Assembly (NCBI GenBank): GCA_965230065.1
Contig: OZ245942.1
Location: 1,302,001-1,366,000, forward strand
Direction of reading: 5' to 3'
DNA from: G965230065 sp965230065
GTDB taxonomy: Bacteria > Bacteroidota > Bacteroidia > Cytophagales > Cyclobacteriaceae
Length of the DNA stretch: 64,000 bases
In this document: in pieces, positions 24,627-34,194 of the stretch
Layout: each line of letters begins with the position of its first letter
Numbering within the stretch: the stretch's first letter is position 1
The notes under the pieces: generated by a model
What the model was told of the DNA's origin: nothing
What the model saw: only the letters and a program-made list of their open reading frames with translations
The model's database searches: none
Made by a program: the position numbers and the translations under genes

Positions 24627-27590
24627 TTATTCCTCTTGGTTTGTATCCAAAAATTGCAAAGTAACTGGCCCCAACAACCCCGATTCCAGCAAAGGAGCTT
24701 CTTTCCAGCGCGTACCCCTGAAGGCCGTAGCAATATTGGTTTTTGTATAATTTTCACCCGTTCGTGCATCTCCGGCCAAGCGGTTCGACCAGGTGTTGGC
24801 TACTTCTATTTTTAAAGTATTTTCTCCTTTTTTGAGCAGGTGAGTTACTTCAAAAGTATGCGGCTCAGCCCAGGTAATGCCCAAATGTTCTTCGTTCAGC
24901 CATACTCCCCCAATTTCAGATAATTTTCCCAAATCAAGGATAATTCTGTCAAAGCTTTCTACATTTTCTTCATCAAACTGAAAGGTTTTATGATAAGTGG
25001 CCGTACCGGAAAAGTATCGAATACCTTCCTCTTCTGCCTCACTCCAGGAAATGAGGTTGGGAAATTCCGTCGATTCGGGTGCGCCCCAGTTTTTTGGGAA
25101 AGTAACCTGCCATGCGCCTTCCAGAGGCTGTGTTTTCACATGATTTTCAAGAGTTGTGGATGCTCCGTTATCGATTAATACAAAAGTACCTTCTTCTAAA
25201 AACTTTATGCCGTCCGGCGTATATTGAAACCGGGGTAAATCGTCGCCTTCGCTTTCTATGCTTTGGTAATGAAAATCATCCGAAGTAGGTTTGAACACCA
25301 CAAAAAAGGAACCGTAAGGAGGCAAAGAAAGCGGTATTTCAATGTGCTTTTCCTGCTGCTGAAATACTGAAACTTTTGCTATTTCACCAGATATGGGATC
25401 CCATATTTCAGGCGCTTTTTCTTGCTGGCGAAATGAACAATATTGTGAAACCCATTGGTCGGTGGTATTCCTTACAAAGTAAAAGTCAAGTCCTGCTTTC
25501 TGATAATGAACATAATCCACCAAGCCATCATTTTCCTGGTTTTCATACCTAAAATCAGGCGGAACGCCCAGCTTTTCTAAAACGTTCACCGCCTGGTTTT
25601 CTGAGAAAATCCCTCCTTTTCCAATGTTTTCTTCCGTAAAGTTTCGGGATGAAACCCAAAGAGAATCAGCCAGGGATTTTACTTTATGGGTGGCTTGGGG
25701 CTGGTTGCTCAGACCAATGGATTCTTCAGGCTTTTCTCCGATAATGATAGCGCCTGCTTCGGCCAGTTCTGCAATTTTTTTCATAACAGCAGGATCTACT
25801 TTCACATTTTCCCCCAGTGATAAAAATTTGAATTTCGCCCCGTTTGACAAAACCAATTGCCCATCTTCTACACTTAATTCATTTAGCAAAATTTCGGTAT
25901 TGATGATTTCATAATCGTAACCAGAGCCAGCGGAAAACCGGGTGTTTTTTGGGGCTACAAAGTTGGGCACCTGGTCGCCATAATAATACAGCACATCGGC
26001 GAAGAAATCGGCTTCCTGCAAAATGTACGAAATGCGGGCCAGGTAATCGTTAAACGGCCTGATTTTGGGCCACCATACCCGTTTATCATTGTAATGTGTG
26101 CCAGCATGGTACACAATGCCGGGGAAACCCATCTCTGGTGGATTATGAGAAAACCCATGCACAACCACCCGGTTCATGCCTTCCCCAAAAGCCCGGTCGG
26201 CCAGGGGCTTCAGGTCAAAAGGCCCTTCCTGCCAGTGATGAAAGCTAGTGAATGATTCTTCCTCTACAATGCCTCTTTGATAAATATGGGAAGCCGCGGC
26301 CACTTCCTTCACCAGCCAGAGGACATCCACGCTGTCTTCTGCATAATAATGGTGTTTGTTCCAGAACTCCCCCCGGGGCACATCCAGGGAACCCAAGGCT
26401 TTCAACGCGTCTACAGGCACATTGTGCAGAGGTGCGCCGGGGCCACCCGATTCGGAAATGATTTGCAACCCATACGCATTACAAATTTCTTTGGCTTTGC
26501 CGTAATGGTTTTGGGTGATGAGGTGCGACAAAGTTTTGTTAAAATCCTGTTGAAACCTTCCGGCCGTTTCTTCTTCAAAAAATCCGCTTTCAAACAGAAC
26601 AGGAATGAATTTATCGATGTCATACCCATGCAATTGCTTAAATTCAGTAGGTAAAGTAGGCGTCCACACAGCCCCGGTGGCCTCATAGCTTGCGAGGTAG
26701 AAATTTTTCAAAGTAGTGCTGCTCAACTCACCGAGGCGGGATTGCAGTTTGTCAATAAAATACATGAAATGCGCCCGGGTGGCCGCTGAATCATAATGGT
26801 CAATAATCGGCCCCATAGAATTGGGGCTGGGCAGTTTCAATTGTTCCCCCGAATTGGCGCATACATACCTGAAAATATTCCATTTTCCTTCAGGTACTTC
26901 CCACTCCAGTTCTTCTGTTTCCGTATTAAAATTTGCAGTAAGCCGGATGATGTCGGCCGTGTCTGCAAAGCTTGTTTTGTTGGCTGGCAGGGCCAATACA
27001 GCCACTTCTTCATAGTACACGGGCTTTCCGCTATCGGCAAATTCAATCAGTCTGGCTTTGCCACTTTTATCCGTTTTGGGAATTTCAGGAAAGGGTACAT
27101 TAATTTTTTCAGTAGTAGGCCCATCTACAGATATTTTTGAGAAATACAGTGATTTGGCGGCATGTTCGGGGGCCGTCCAGCTTCCCCCGGCATTCCAGCT
27201 ACTGGCTACGTTTAGTCCTACGGCCAAATCCAGCTTGGTAGCCTCGCGGATGGCAAAAGTAATATCATCCAAAGAGGCTTCGCTCATAAAGGCCGGGCCT
27301 GCTGGAACCATATTATCAGGATTGGAGTACCGGGTGGTGCCAATCTCAAAAATATCCACGCCTCCAATGCCAGCCTTTTTGATGGCATGCAGTTCTTCTT
27401 TCAGGCGGGTGGTATCCACGTACCCATTGAGCCACCACCAGTATACTTTCGGGCGGGCTACCTGTGGAGGGTTTTGGAAACCTTCTTTCAATACCTGATA
27501 AGGATCGCTGCCCGTCTCGGCAGGTTCTGTATTGCACGAAAAAAGACTAAGCCCCCAAAAGACAGAAATAAGATAAGCAATAAACTTCAT
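24627..27590 (-). CDS. GH106-like alpha-L-rhamnosidase, lipoprotein
   Basis: This large (987-residue) glycosidase has a lipoprotein signal (SVFWGLSLFSCNTEP). The N-terminal motif PKVYWWWLNGYVDTTRLKEE followed by IKKAGIGGVDIFEIG is a hallmark of GH106 rhamnosidases. FFEEETAGRFQQDFNKTL, YGLQIISESGGPGAP and RVVVHGFSHNPPEMGFPG support the catalytic barrel. The C-terminal part (WLNEEHLGITWAEPHTFEVT, NTWSNRLAGD) is a galactose-binding-like jelly roll. It would release rhamnose from plant or algal polysaccharides. It lies 11 bases downstream of the GH88/105-like gene, so the two form one transcript. Confidence 0.85.
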   Translation of the reverse strand: MKFIAYLISVFWGLSLFSCNTEPAETGSDPYQVLKEGFQNPPQVARPKVYWWWLNGYVDTTRLKEELHAIKKAGIGGVDIFEIGTTRYSNPDNMVPAGPAFMSEASLDDITFAIREATKLDLAVGLNVASSWNAGGSWTAPEHAAKSLYFSKISVDGPTTEKINVPFPEIPKTDKSGKARLIEFADSGKPVYYEEVAVLALPANKTSFADTADIIRLTANFNTETEELEWEVPEGKWNIFRYVCANSGEQLKLPSPNSMGPIIDHYDSAATRAHFMYFIDKLQSRLGELSSTTLKNFYLASYEATGAVWTPTLPTEFKQLHGYDIDKFIPVLFESGFFEEETAGRFQQDFNKTLSHLITQNHYGKAKEICNAYGLQIISESGGPGAPLHNVPVDALKALGSLDVPRGEFWNKHHYYAEDSVDVLWLVKEVAAASHIYQRGIVEEESFTSFHHWQEGPFDLKPLADRAFGEGMNRVVVHGFSHNPPEMGFPGIVYHAGTHYNDKRVWWPKIRPFNDYLARISYILQEADFFADVLYYYGDQVPNFVAPKNTRFSAGSGYDYEIINTEILLNELSVEDGQLVLSNGAKFKFLSLGENVKVDPAVMKKIAELAEAGAIIIGEKPEESIGLSNQPQATHKVKSLADSLWVSSRNFTEENIGKGGIFSENQAVNVLEKLGVPPDFRYENQENDGLVDYVHYQKAGLDFYFVRNTTDQWVSQYCSFRQQEKAPEIWDPISGEIAKVSVFQQQEKHIEIPLSLPPYGSFFVVFKPTSDDFHYQSIESEGDDLPRFQYTPDGIKFLEEGTFVLIDNGASTTLENHVKTQPLEGAWQVTFPKNWGAPESTEFPNLISWSEAEEEGIRYFSGTATYHKTFQFDEENVESFDRIILDLGKLSEIGGVWLNEEHLGITWAEPHTFEVTHLLKKGENTLKIEVANTWSNRLAGDARTGENYTKTNIATAFRGTRWKEAPLLESGLLGPVTLQFLDTNQEE

Positions 27591-27601
27591 GAAAATGGAT
27601 T

Positions 27602-29116
27602 TTATAAATATGCGTACAATTGTCCCATCAGCCCCATGCCCATTTGGGAAATAACCCGGTAATTACTGCGCTGCAGTTCTTCTCCCGCCCGGTTACTTTG
27701 GGCAACTCCTGAGAGTAAACCATCCGGAGTGAGAAAGGGTAACAATCCCTGCCAGGTTCTTTCTATGCTCTTCTTCGGTATTTCTGTTAGAAAGCCTTCA
27801 TGGATACCCGCAGCAATGGCTGCACTGATGCCAGCAGAGCCTGAAGTGTCTGCTATTGTATTGGGGTTATCAATAAAACAGTTCCATAGTCCGTTTTCCT
27901 TTTGGTGGAGCAGCACAAAGCGGGTAACCCTGTTCAATTCCTCAATCAAGTCGTCAACATCTTCTTCATCTTTTAACAGTGCAATGGTACGCACAATACC
28001 CAACATATACCAGGTCAGCCCTCTCGCCCAGTTTTTATAGGTTCGGTTCTGTTTATCAGGATAATAGCGGAGATAATTGTTGCCTTCATCCACCAATTTT
28101 TTCCTTATTCTCAGTTGTTGCAAAGCCATTTTGGCCAGGTCATCTCTTTCCCATGCTTTTGCCAGCACCGCCATGGGATAGGCGATGGTATAAGCCCCTT
28201 CTGCGGTAATGGAATAATCTACAATAGCACCCAAATCGTTGCGATGCTCCTCCCAAAATTTTTCTACTTTTTTCAATACCGGATGCTCAGGATACAAACG
28301 GGCAACCACTGCGTATGTCAGCGTTGATTCTATACCCGTAATGGTATTGTCAGCTATGTTGCTTTTGGGGTCTTCCTGTATGAGATTGCCCTGAGCGTCA
28401 AGAAAAAGGTTGAGATGTGCTTTGATAGTATCCAGTGCCTTCGGCTCATTTTTCAGGGTATAAATTTGCCATAATCCATCCAGCACACATCCTTCCATCC
28501 AGTCGAAAGGCTGCAAAGAACCGAGTGACATCAGTTGATCGAGGAATGCCGTTTGTGGTTTCTTGTTTTTTTTATTTTCTGTTAATATATGAGGAAACAA
28601 GACTCCACTTCCATCCTTGACAGCATTTGAATCAGAAAAAAAATAAGTGGGTTTACTTCCTTTGATAAGCTTTAGCTCAAGGCCATTTTTCTGCACCAGC
28701 GCAAGGTGTTTTTTCTCAATGGCAAGCTCTGTGATTTGTAATACAGGAGCGTATTTGCAGTCCAGGTTACCAAGCACAATATCAGTATCCGGAATAATCA
28801 CTTCCACCTGTTTTTCTTCTCTGCTATCAAGGGCGGTAGTCAGCCTCAACCGTAAGGTTTTACAGGATGGGTCAACCCTGTCCTTCAAACTTAATAAGGT
28901 GGTTTCTTCCTCCTTTCCAACCCCAAAATAATCCCACTGAAAGGGTACTCTCTGCTTGGGCGGCAGGGTGGTAGAATATGAAGAATGGACCTCTAGCTCA
29001 ACGTAATCATAAGTAGCTTTTAGGGCCTCTACCCAACTGAAAGTGACGTCCGGCTTTACAAAAGGAAAGGAGCATCCGGCTGTTAAATATTTGAAGCTTT
29101 CTCTTCTATTCATCAT
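27602..29116 (-). CDS. GH88/GH105-like unsaturated uronyl hydrolase
   Basis: The 504 residues have an N-terminal region of about 190 residues with a degenerate Tat-like start (MNRRESFKYLTAGC). An alpha/alpha-barrel follows: FDWMEGCVLDGLWQIYTL, GAYTIAYPMAVLAKAWERDD, NWARGLTWYMLGIVRTIAL and DTSGSAGISAAIAAGI, as in YteR-type unsaturated rhamnogalacturonyl hydrolases. These remove the unsaturated uronic acid left by polysaccharide lyases. The lyase itself is not seen in the window. Reading order with GH106 downstream and the isomerase upstream suggests one catabolic operon. Confidence 0.82.
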   Translation of the reverse strand: MMNRRESFKYLTAGCSFPFVKPDVTFSWVEALKATYDYVELEVHSSYSTTLPPKQRVPFQWDYFGVGKEEETTLLSLKDRVDPSCKTLRLRLTTALDSREEKQVEVIIPDTDIVLGNLDCKYAPVLQITELAIEKKHLALVQKNGLELKLIKGSKPTYFFSDSNAVKDGSGVLFPHILTENKKNKKPQTAFLDQLMSLGSLQPFDWMEGCVLDGLWQIYTLKNEPKALDTIKAHLNLFLDAQGNLIQEDPKSNIADNTITGIESTLTYAVVARLYPEHPVLKKVEKFWEEHRNDLGAIVDYSITAEGAYTIAYPMAVLAKAWERDDLAKMALQQLRIRKKLVDEGNNYLRYYPDKQNRTYKNWARGLTWYMLGIVRTIALLKDEEDVDDLIEELNRVTRFVLLHQKENGLWNCFIDNPNTIADTSGSAGISAAIAAGIHEGFLTEIPKKSIERTWQGLLPFLTPDGLLSGVAQSNRAGEELQRSNYRVISQMGMGLMGQLYAYL

Positions 29117-29133
29117 CTATATTAGTCTGAGTT

Positions 29134-30600
29134 TTATTGAATAATTACCGATTCAATGTTGAGGTAATTGGCAATCTTTTGTATGGTATGCGCATGGTGG
29201 CCTACGCCCAGAGCAAAATGGTGGGTAGGCCCTTCTTTGATCCACCGTTGCAGAAAAGTCCGCACATCCGGTTTGAAAAAACCCCGGGTATTGGTATTTC
29301 CGGTGGGTGGAATCGGACCTTTCACCGACTCTCCTTCGGTAATTACGAATTTGAATTTCCCTTCGTAAGTGGAACTGATGCTGAGCATGGTAATTGGCCC
29401 TTCTTTGATTTTGAACTCAACCCCTGCCCCAAAGCCCGGCTTGCCATGATATTTTTTGAGGCTGCGCAATACGGGCCTTCCTTCGGCAATGGCAATATTG
29501 TGCGGACCATCGTGCCCTACCAATACAAACCCTTCTTTAAAATCAACCGGATGGAATTCGGCAAAGCTGCCGCCAATGTCCAGCCTGTCCATGATGAGCA
29601 TGGCTACGCAGGTTTTCAGGTCTGACTCCCCGCACATGGGAAACCCGGCGGCGGTGAGCAGTGAATTGCCCACAATCAGATTGGACATCACCAGTTGGGT
29701 GGTACTGTTATCTTCCCCTTCATAGTAATAAGCCAGGCCATCCAGCTTTTTTGCTTCTTTGAATTTCTCCAGGGCTACGCTTACCCGGGCGGCTACTTCC
29801 AGGTCAGCATCTTTCAGCTTTTCTGAGATAGGGTCGGAAACCGGGTCGGGCGTATCAAAGAAATTTAAGATGCGCTGTTCCGTTTCTTTTATTTCGTCCT
29901 GAGAAACCTGCCCATATTGCGTTACAATTTCGTGGGCTTCGCATTGTACCACATGCAAACCAAAATGAGCGGTAAACATGGTGGAGTCTGAATGCATATC
30001 CAGCATGGCTTCAATGGGATGGCCGATGTGCCCGATGCGGGAAGTTTTCAGGTCGTGCAGCACGGTGGCAATCCGGCAATATTCGGCAATTTCAGCTTCG
30101 GCCTGTGGGTCGTCATGCAACGTGCCAATAATCATGTCGGGTACTTTTTTACCCATACGCACGGCTACTCCGGCAAACTCCGGCAGGGAACAAATATCAT
30201 CGTTGTACAACTGCAAATGGGTGGAAGCCCTTTCATAATCCATCGCCTGATGCGGCTGTAAAGCCACCAGTACAATGGGTACATCTATACTTTTGATGAT
30301 AATGCCAAAAGTGCTGGAAGTGGCGTAGGTGAGCATGTCACAGAATATCAGGTCAGGATTGGCAGCTTTTAGTTTTGGCACCAGGGCGTATGCACTTGCG
30401 GCATCGTCTACCATACCAAAGTCTACCACTTCCACTTCCTCCTTTTCTACTTTTTGGATAAAAACTTCCTGCTTTTGCATTAACTCATCAAACAGCCCTT
30501 CAAACTGATTCCAGTATTTGAAATAGCCCACGCCGAAAACGCCAATGCGGGGTTTGGTTTTCTTTCTTCGTGTTATTTTGGTGTTATTTTCTGTTTCCAT
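29134..30600 (-). CDS. L-arabinose/L-fucose isomerase-like protein
   Basis: This 488-residue protein resembles the arabinose/fucose isomerase superfamily (COG2160 type). It opens with RIGVFGVGYFKYWNQFEGLF and has LIFCDMLTYATSSTFG, IGHIGHPIEAMLDMHSD, FPMCGESDLKTCVAMLIMDR and FALGVGHHAHTIQKIAN. Such enzymes interconvert aldoses and ketoses with a divalent metal. In this locus it probably handles a deoxy sugar or pentose freed by GH106. I start at the ATG at 30600, because the longer frame to 30669 would translate the palindromic repeat at 30625-30667. The stop codon lies 18 bases before the GH88/105-like gene. Confidence 0.78.
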   Translation of the reverse strand: METENNTKITRRKKTKPRIGVFGVGYFKYWNQFEGLFDELMQKQEVFIQKVEKEEVEVVDFGMVDDAASAYALVPKLKAANPDLIFCDMLTYATSSTFGIIIKSIDVPIVLVALQPHQAMDYERASTHLQLYNDDICSLPEFAGVAVRMGKKVPDMIIGTLHDDPQAEAEIAEYCRIATVLHDLKTSRIGHIGHPIEAMLDMHSDSTMFTAHFGLHVVQCEAHEIVTQYGQVSQDEIKETEQRILNFFDTPDPVSDPISEKLKDADLEVAARVSVALEKFKEAKKLDGLAYYYEGEDNSTTQLVMSNLIVGNSLLTAAGFPMCGESDLKTCVAMLIMDRLDIGGSFAEFHPVDFKEGFVLVGHDGPHNIAIAEGRPVLRSLKKYHGKPGFGAGVEFKIKEGPITMLSISSTYEGKFKFVITEGESVKGPIPPTGNTNTRGFFKPDVRTFLQRWIKEGPTHHFALGVGHHAHTIQKIANYLNIESVIIQ

Positions 30601-30624
30601 TTGGTTTATTTTTATTAATCGCCT

Positions 30625-30667
30625 GTGTTTGCCACTTCCTGTAAGCCGCACAAGAAGTGGCGGACAC
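30625..30667. repeat. Palindromic repeat, family 1 copy B
   Basis: GTGTTTGCCACTTC (30625-30638) and GAAGTGGCGGACAC (30654-30667) match at 12 of 14 positions, with a 15-base loop. Layout and bases are shared with the reverse complement of the copy at 23077-23120. It sits in the 86-base gap between the MFS gene and the isomerase gene, so it would be in their common transcript. Confidence 0.75.
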
Positions 30668-30686
30668 ATAACAAAAGTTTTTTATA

Positions 30687-31913
30687 TCAGGCTGCAATTT
30701 TCATCGGCTTAATATTTTTGATAAACACCATCAAAACCACAAAAGCGAGTGGGTACATAAGCCCCGACACAATCCAAAGCGGGCTGTATGAATACGTTTG
30801 CACAACCAGCCCAATCAAAGGGTTGAGCAACAGCCCGGAAATAGCCCCGGCCGTGCCCGACAGCCCTACTACGGTGGAGGTTGCCATTTTTCCAAAAATA
30901 TCTGAAATGGCCGTGATGTAATTGGTAATCCAGAAGCCATGGGCAAACATGATGAGTGCCATCAGTAAAACCGCCACTTCTACGGAAGTGACCCATTCTA
31001 CAAAAGGGGCCACCATGGTGAGCAGTGCGGCAAAACCCATGATAATTTTCCTGGCTTTGTTGATTGAAAAATTTCTTTCTACCAGCTTGTCAGAAAGCCA
31101 GCCGCCGATGATATTAGATACGCCCAGCGCCAAAAAAGGAATCCAGAAAATATTGCCAACGCTGTCAAAAGAAAGCCCTCTTACTTCATTCAAATACTTG
31201 GGAATCCAGAACATGAAGAAATAGAATATCGGATCGAGGAGAAAGCGGATGGCAATGAAAATCCAGACTTCCTTGTTTTTGAGAAGGGTCATGAAAGGAA
31301 GCACTTCCTGTTTTTCTGCAACCGGTCTGGCTTCAGGTGCTTGCTGCAGGCGTTTTTTCCATGGAATGAGAAACCAGATGAGTACCCAGAGCAATCCGGC
31401 CAGACCTGGAATGACAAAACCACCCCGCCAGCCGAAATAACCTGAAATCCAAATGGTGAGCGGGGGTGCGATTACGGCCCCGATGGCCGCACCTCCAATG
31501 GCAATACCGTTGGCAAACGCCCGCTCTTTTTCATTAAACCACTCGTATACGGTGCGGGCAGCCCCGGGAAAACAGCCCCCTTCGCCCATGCCCAGCAAAA
31601 AGCGAAAAATGACCAGTTGATAAAACCCGGTCATAAACCCGTGAAGGGTATTGGCTACCGACCAAAGGGCAACAGAAATACCCAATCCCTTTTTCGCACC
31701 TACAATATCAATCAATCGCCCCCCGAGGGTAAACATGATGGCATAGCTAATTAAAAAGCTGGTATTAACCATGCCGTACTGCACATCGGTAATGTTAAAC
31801 TCTTTCTGAATTTTGATGATGGCAATGGATAATACCTGCCTATCCAGAAAGTTTAGCCCGGTAGCGATGAATACCAGTCCGACAATTATCCAGCGTAAAT
31901 AGCTTTTTTTCAT
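30687..31913 (-). CDS. MFS transporter (anion:cation symporter / ExuT-like)
   Basis: The 408 residues contain 12 likely membrane helices. The loop motif GGRLIDIVGAKKGLG after helix 2 and the segment FRFLLGMGEGGCFPGAARTV are typical of the anion:cation symporter branch, which takes up sugar acids such as hexuronates and glucarate. In this setting it probably imports uronic or other sugar acids set free by the locus. It is the first gene of the leftward transcript and diverges from the GntR regulator, with two matching inverted repeats between them. Confidence 0.88.
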   Translation of the reverse strand: MKKSYLRWIIVGLVFIATGLNFLDRQVLSIAIIKIQKEFNITDVQYGMVNTSFLISYAIMFTLGGRLIDIVGAKKGLGISVALWSVANTLHGFMTGFYQLVIFRFLLGMGEGGCFPGAARTVYEWFNEKERAFANGIAIGGAAIGAVIAPPLTIWISGYFGWRGGFVIPGLAGLLWVLIWFLIPWKKRLQQAPEARPVAEKQEVLPFMTLLKNKEVWIFIAIRFLLDPIFYFFMFWIPKYLNEVRGLSFDSVGNIFWIPFLALGVSNIIGGWLSDKLVERNFSINKARKIIMGFAALLTMVAPFVEWVTSVEVAVLLMALIMFAHGFWITNYITAISDIFGKMATSTVVGLSGTAGAISGLLLNPLIGLVVQTYSYSPLWIVSGLMYPLAFVVLMVFIKNIKPMKIAA

Positions 31914-31922
31914 GTTTACTTA

Positions 31923-32104
31923 ACGCACTAAGTTAGATTGCCAAATATAAAAATAAAATTATGACGAAAGCAAGAGTATGAAGTAGCTGATCTGTCTTTA
32001 TTATAAAATAACTGTATTTTTAATTGTATTTTATTGAATTGCTTATTTAGGCAAGCTTTATTTGCAATGAATTGAAAAGGCTATTACTTGTTAGCTTAGT
32101 GCGT
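31923..32104. promoter_or_regulatory. Paired inverted 10-mers in the MFS/GntR divergent region (operator candidates)
   Basis: ACGCACTAAG (31923-31932) and its exact complement CTTAGTGCGT (32095-32104) lie 162 bases apart in the 268-base region between the divergent genes. The left copy begins 10 bases upstream of the MFS start codon. The right copy is 78 bases upstream of the GntR start. They look like two sites for one regulator, plausibly the GntR protein encoded next door. The symmetry could also permit looping. Confidence 0.45.
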
Positions 32105-32129
32105 AAAGAATATTGTTTAAAGTGTCTCT

Positions 32130-32156
32130 GTAGAGCGGTTTGGTAAACCGCTTTAC
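32130..32156. promoter_or_regulatory. Hairpin/palindrome in the leader of the GntR gene
   Basis: AGCGGTTT (32134-32141) and AAACCGCT (32145-32152) pair perfectly around GGT. The stem extends to GTAG/TTAC with one G-T pair. It ends 25 bases before the GntR start codon, so it could be an operator for autoregulation or an mRNA hairpin. Confidence 0.5.
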
Positions 32157-32181
32157 TGCACTTTTATTAATCAACAAAAAA

Positions 32182-32928
32182 ATGAAACCAAAATTCATCG
32201 CTATCAGCGAGGAGATTATTGAAAGGATAAAATCAGGGCAATTACAGCCTGGGGATAAGGTTCCTTCTGAAAATGAGCTTATCAAAACGTACAAGGTAAG
32301 CAACACCACCGCCCGAAAAAGCCTGCTGGAAATTGAGATGAAAGGTTGGGCCAGAAGGATAAAAGGGAAAGGCACATTCGTGTTGAACCGCACACCTGAT
32401 CATCACCTGACGCGTACCCTGGGCTCAATTGATACCACCCGGCGGGGATTTGATGAAAACCTGATTGCAGAAGGGTTTACACCCAAGCACATCATTTTGG
32501 AAAAAATAATCCTGAACGAAGGCATTTCTTCTGAAATAGGCGGAAAACACTTTATCATAGAAGGGCCTGTGATAAAAATCCACCAGCTCAGGTATGCTGA
32601 CGATGTGGTGATGAAAGACGAAGTGAAATATATTTCCCTGGATTTATGTCCTAAGATTAATCTGATGCCCACGGAAATTTCTTATTTCAAAATCTATGAA
32701 AAGAAATATCATTTGAAAATTACGGACATCAACCAAACGCTGAGTGCACATATTTTACAGCCTGCTGATGCAGAAAACAACTTTGAAGTTACCCAGCCCA
32801 TTCCGGTATTTATCCTCGACAGTGCTGTGGTGAGCAGCGAAGGAAAAACCATTGAGATAGAGAAGTCTTATTACCGGGGCGATAAGTACAAATTTGCTAT
32901 CATGGCAAATCTCACTTTTCATCACTAA
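32182..32928 (+). CDS. GntR-family transcriptional regulator (HutC/UTRA type)
   Basis: The 248 residues have an N-terminal winged-helix domain (EEIIERIKSGQLQPGDKVPS, ENELIKTYKVSNTTARKSLL, RRIKGKGTFV). A C-terminal UTRA-like effector domain follows (HQLRYADDVVMKDEVKYISL and SYYRGDKYKFAIMANL). This HutC subgroup usually represses catabolic genes until a sugar or its phosphate binds the UTRA domain. It is divergent from the MFS gene, which makes it the likely local regulator of the polysaccharide operon. ATG at 32182 is chosen because the 14 residues upstream are not GntR-like. Confidence 0.88.
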   Translation: MKPKFIAISEEIIERIKSGQLQPGDKVPSENELIKTYKVSNTTARKSLLEIEMKGWARRIKGKGTFVLNRTPDHHLTRTLGSIDTTRRGFDENLIAEGFTPKHIILEKIILNEGISSEIGGKHFIIEGPVIKIHQLRYADDVVMKDEVKYISLDLCPKINLMPTEISYFKIYEKKYHLKITDINQTLSAHILQPADAENNFEVTQPIPVFILDSAVVSSEGKTIEIEKSYYRGDKYKFAIMANLTFHH

Positions 32929-32945
32929 AATGAGCAAAATGAATG

Positions 32946-34157
32946 TTATTGACCTTCATTGATCCATACATCAATACGGGGGGTATCCCAGGTGTAGGGT
33001 TTGTCTAAAATGTCAAGGTCACCGTCTCCATCCAGATCGGCAATTCTTGATTCGTGATTGCCTACCCCCACTGAAATTACCGATACTTCAAAATTGCCGG
33101 TGCCATCTCCGTATAGCATTCTTAGCTTGGCCTGATCTTCGTGCCCCGGAGTATGCATCTCTGCATTGAAAATATCCAGGTGTCCGTCTCCATTAACATC
33201 TCCCAAACCAATGCTGTGCCCGTGAATCACCATCGTATCCAGTACTTCATGCGCCACCCAGGAAGCGCTTTGGAGGGGATCGCCCTGACACTCATACCAT
33301 TTTAGCGAACCATCTTCATCTCCCGGTACAAAAACCACTTCTGGATGCCCTCCTTTTACCAACTGCCCTGCGGCTGCCCGGGTAAAATGCATGGCATCGT
33401 CTATGACAACCGGAGTGAATGTATTCTCATTCTGGTATTTGAACCATCGTCCTCCCCCTACAATATCTTCTGTACCATCGCCATCCATGTCTGCTTTGGC
33501 CAGACCTTCATGTTGATTGTCTTCTTCCCAGGTGTATATTTGGACATAGCTCCAGATTGAAGTATTCCGGGGATCATCGGGAATTTCGGCCATACAAAGG
33601 GCTTTGTCGCGCTGGTTCCAGAATACCAGTTCTGTGCTACCATCCCCGTCAAAATCACCGAAGATTTCGTCATGGTGCTTGTTGCCCCTATCCTCCTTGA
33701 TCAGCCTTCTCGTCCAGTTGACCTGGGGATCATATTCTGGGTAGGGGTTTTCCCACCACCATACCTTATTATCCCCGGCATCAGCCCCGAAAACAATGTC
33801 CAGGTCCCCATCCTGGTCAATGTCATAATGCGCACCCCCCGCTTCCACCCGAAGATAAGCGCTGTCGATCACATATTTGTCCCAGCCTTCCCGGGTACGT
33901 CGGTACCAAAGCACCGCAGGTCCCATCTGCCGGGCAGCGATCACAAAGTCGTTGATGCCATCCTGATCGATATCCAATACCTGAGAGGCCGTTTGCTGGG
34001 TGGAGGGGCCGGGGGCAGGAATATCTCCGGTTTTGCTGGACAAATGTGTCCAGCGGATGGTATGTGATTTCTGGTCAGAGGCTGACGTTTCTTTTTGCTG
34101 CTGGGTACAGGCGGTTGTCAGGCTTGCTAAAAAAAGTAAAATAATGAATAATTTCAT
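32946..34157 (-). CDS. FG-GAP/VCBS repeat lipoprotein
   Basis: The 403 residues have a lipobox signal (IILLFLASLTTACTQQ, Cys17). At least six Asp-rich repeats follow, of the kind DIDQDGINDFVIA, DIDQDGDLDIVFG, DFDGDGSTELVF, DMDGDGTEDIVGG, DVNGDGHLDIFN and DLDGDGDLDILD. These are the calcium-binding loops of integrin-like FG-GAP beta-propeller blades. The protein is probably surface-anchored and binds a glycan or another protein. It lies 37 bases downstream of the next leftward gene, so the two may form a unit. It is convergent with the GntR gene. Confidence 0.85.
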   Translation of the reverse strand: MKLFIILLFLASLTTACTQQQKETSASDQKSHTIRWTHLSSKTGDIPAPGPSTQQTASQVLDIDQDGINDFVIAARQMGPAVLWYRRTREGWDKYVIDSAYLRVEAGGAHYDIDQDGDLDIVFGADAGDNKVWWWENPYPEYDPQVNWTRRLIKEDRGNKHHDEIFGDFDGDGSTELVFWNQRDKALCMAEIPDDPRNTSIWSYVQIYTWEEDNQHEGLAKADMDGDGTEDIVGGGRWFKYQNENTFTPVVIDDAMHFTRAAAGQLVKGGHPEVVFVPGDEDGSLKWYECQGDPLQSASWVAHEVLDTMVIHGHSIGLGDVNGDGHLDIFNAEMHTPGHEDQAKLRMLYGDGTGNFEVSVISVGVGNHESRIADLDGDGDLDILDKPYTWDTPRIDVWINEGQ

Positions 34158-34194
34158 GGTTTTAGGTGGTTGTATTAGTAGCTCAATTTATAAA

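Noticed and set aside
30601..30669. Longer N-terminus of the isomerase-like protein
   Set aside because: Those codons are the palindromic repeat and do not resemble the family.
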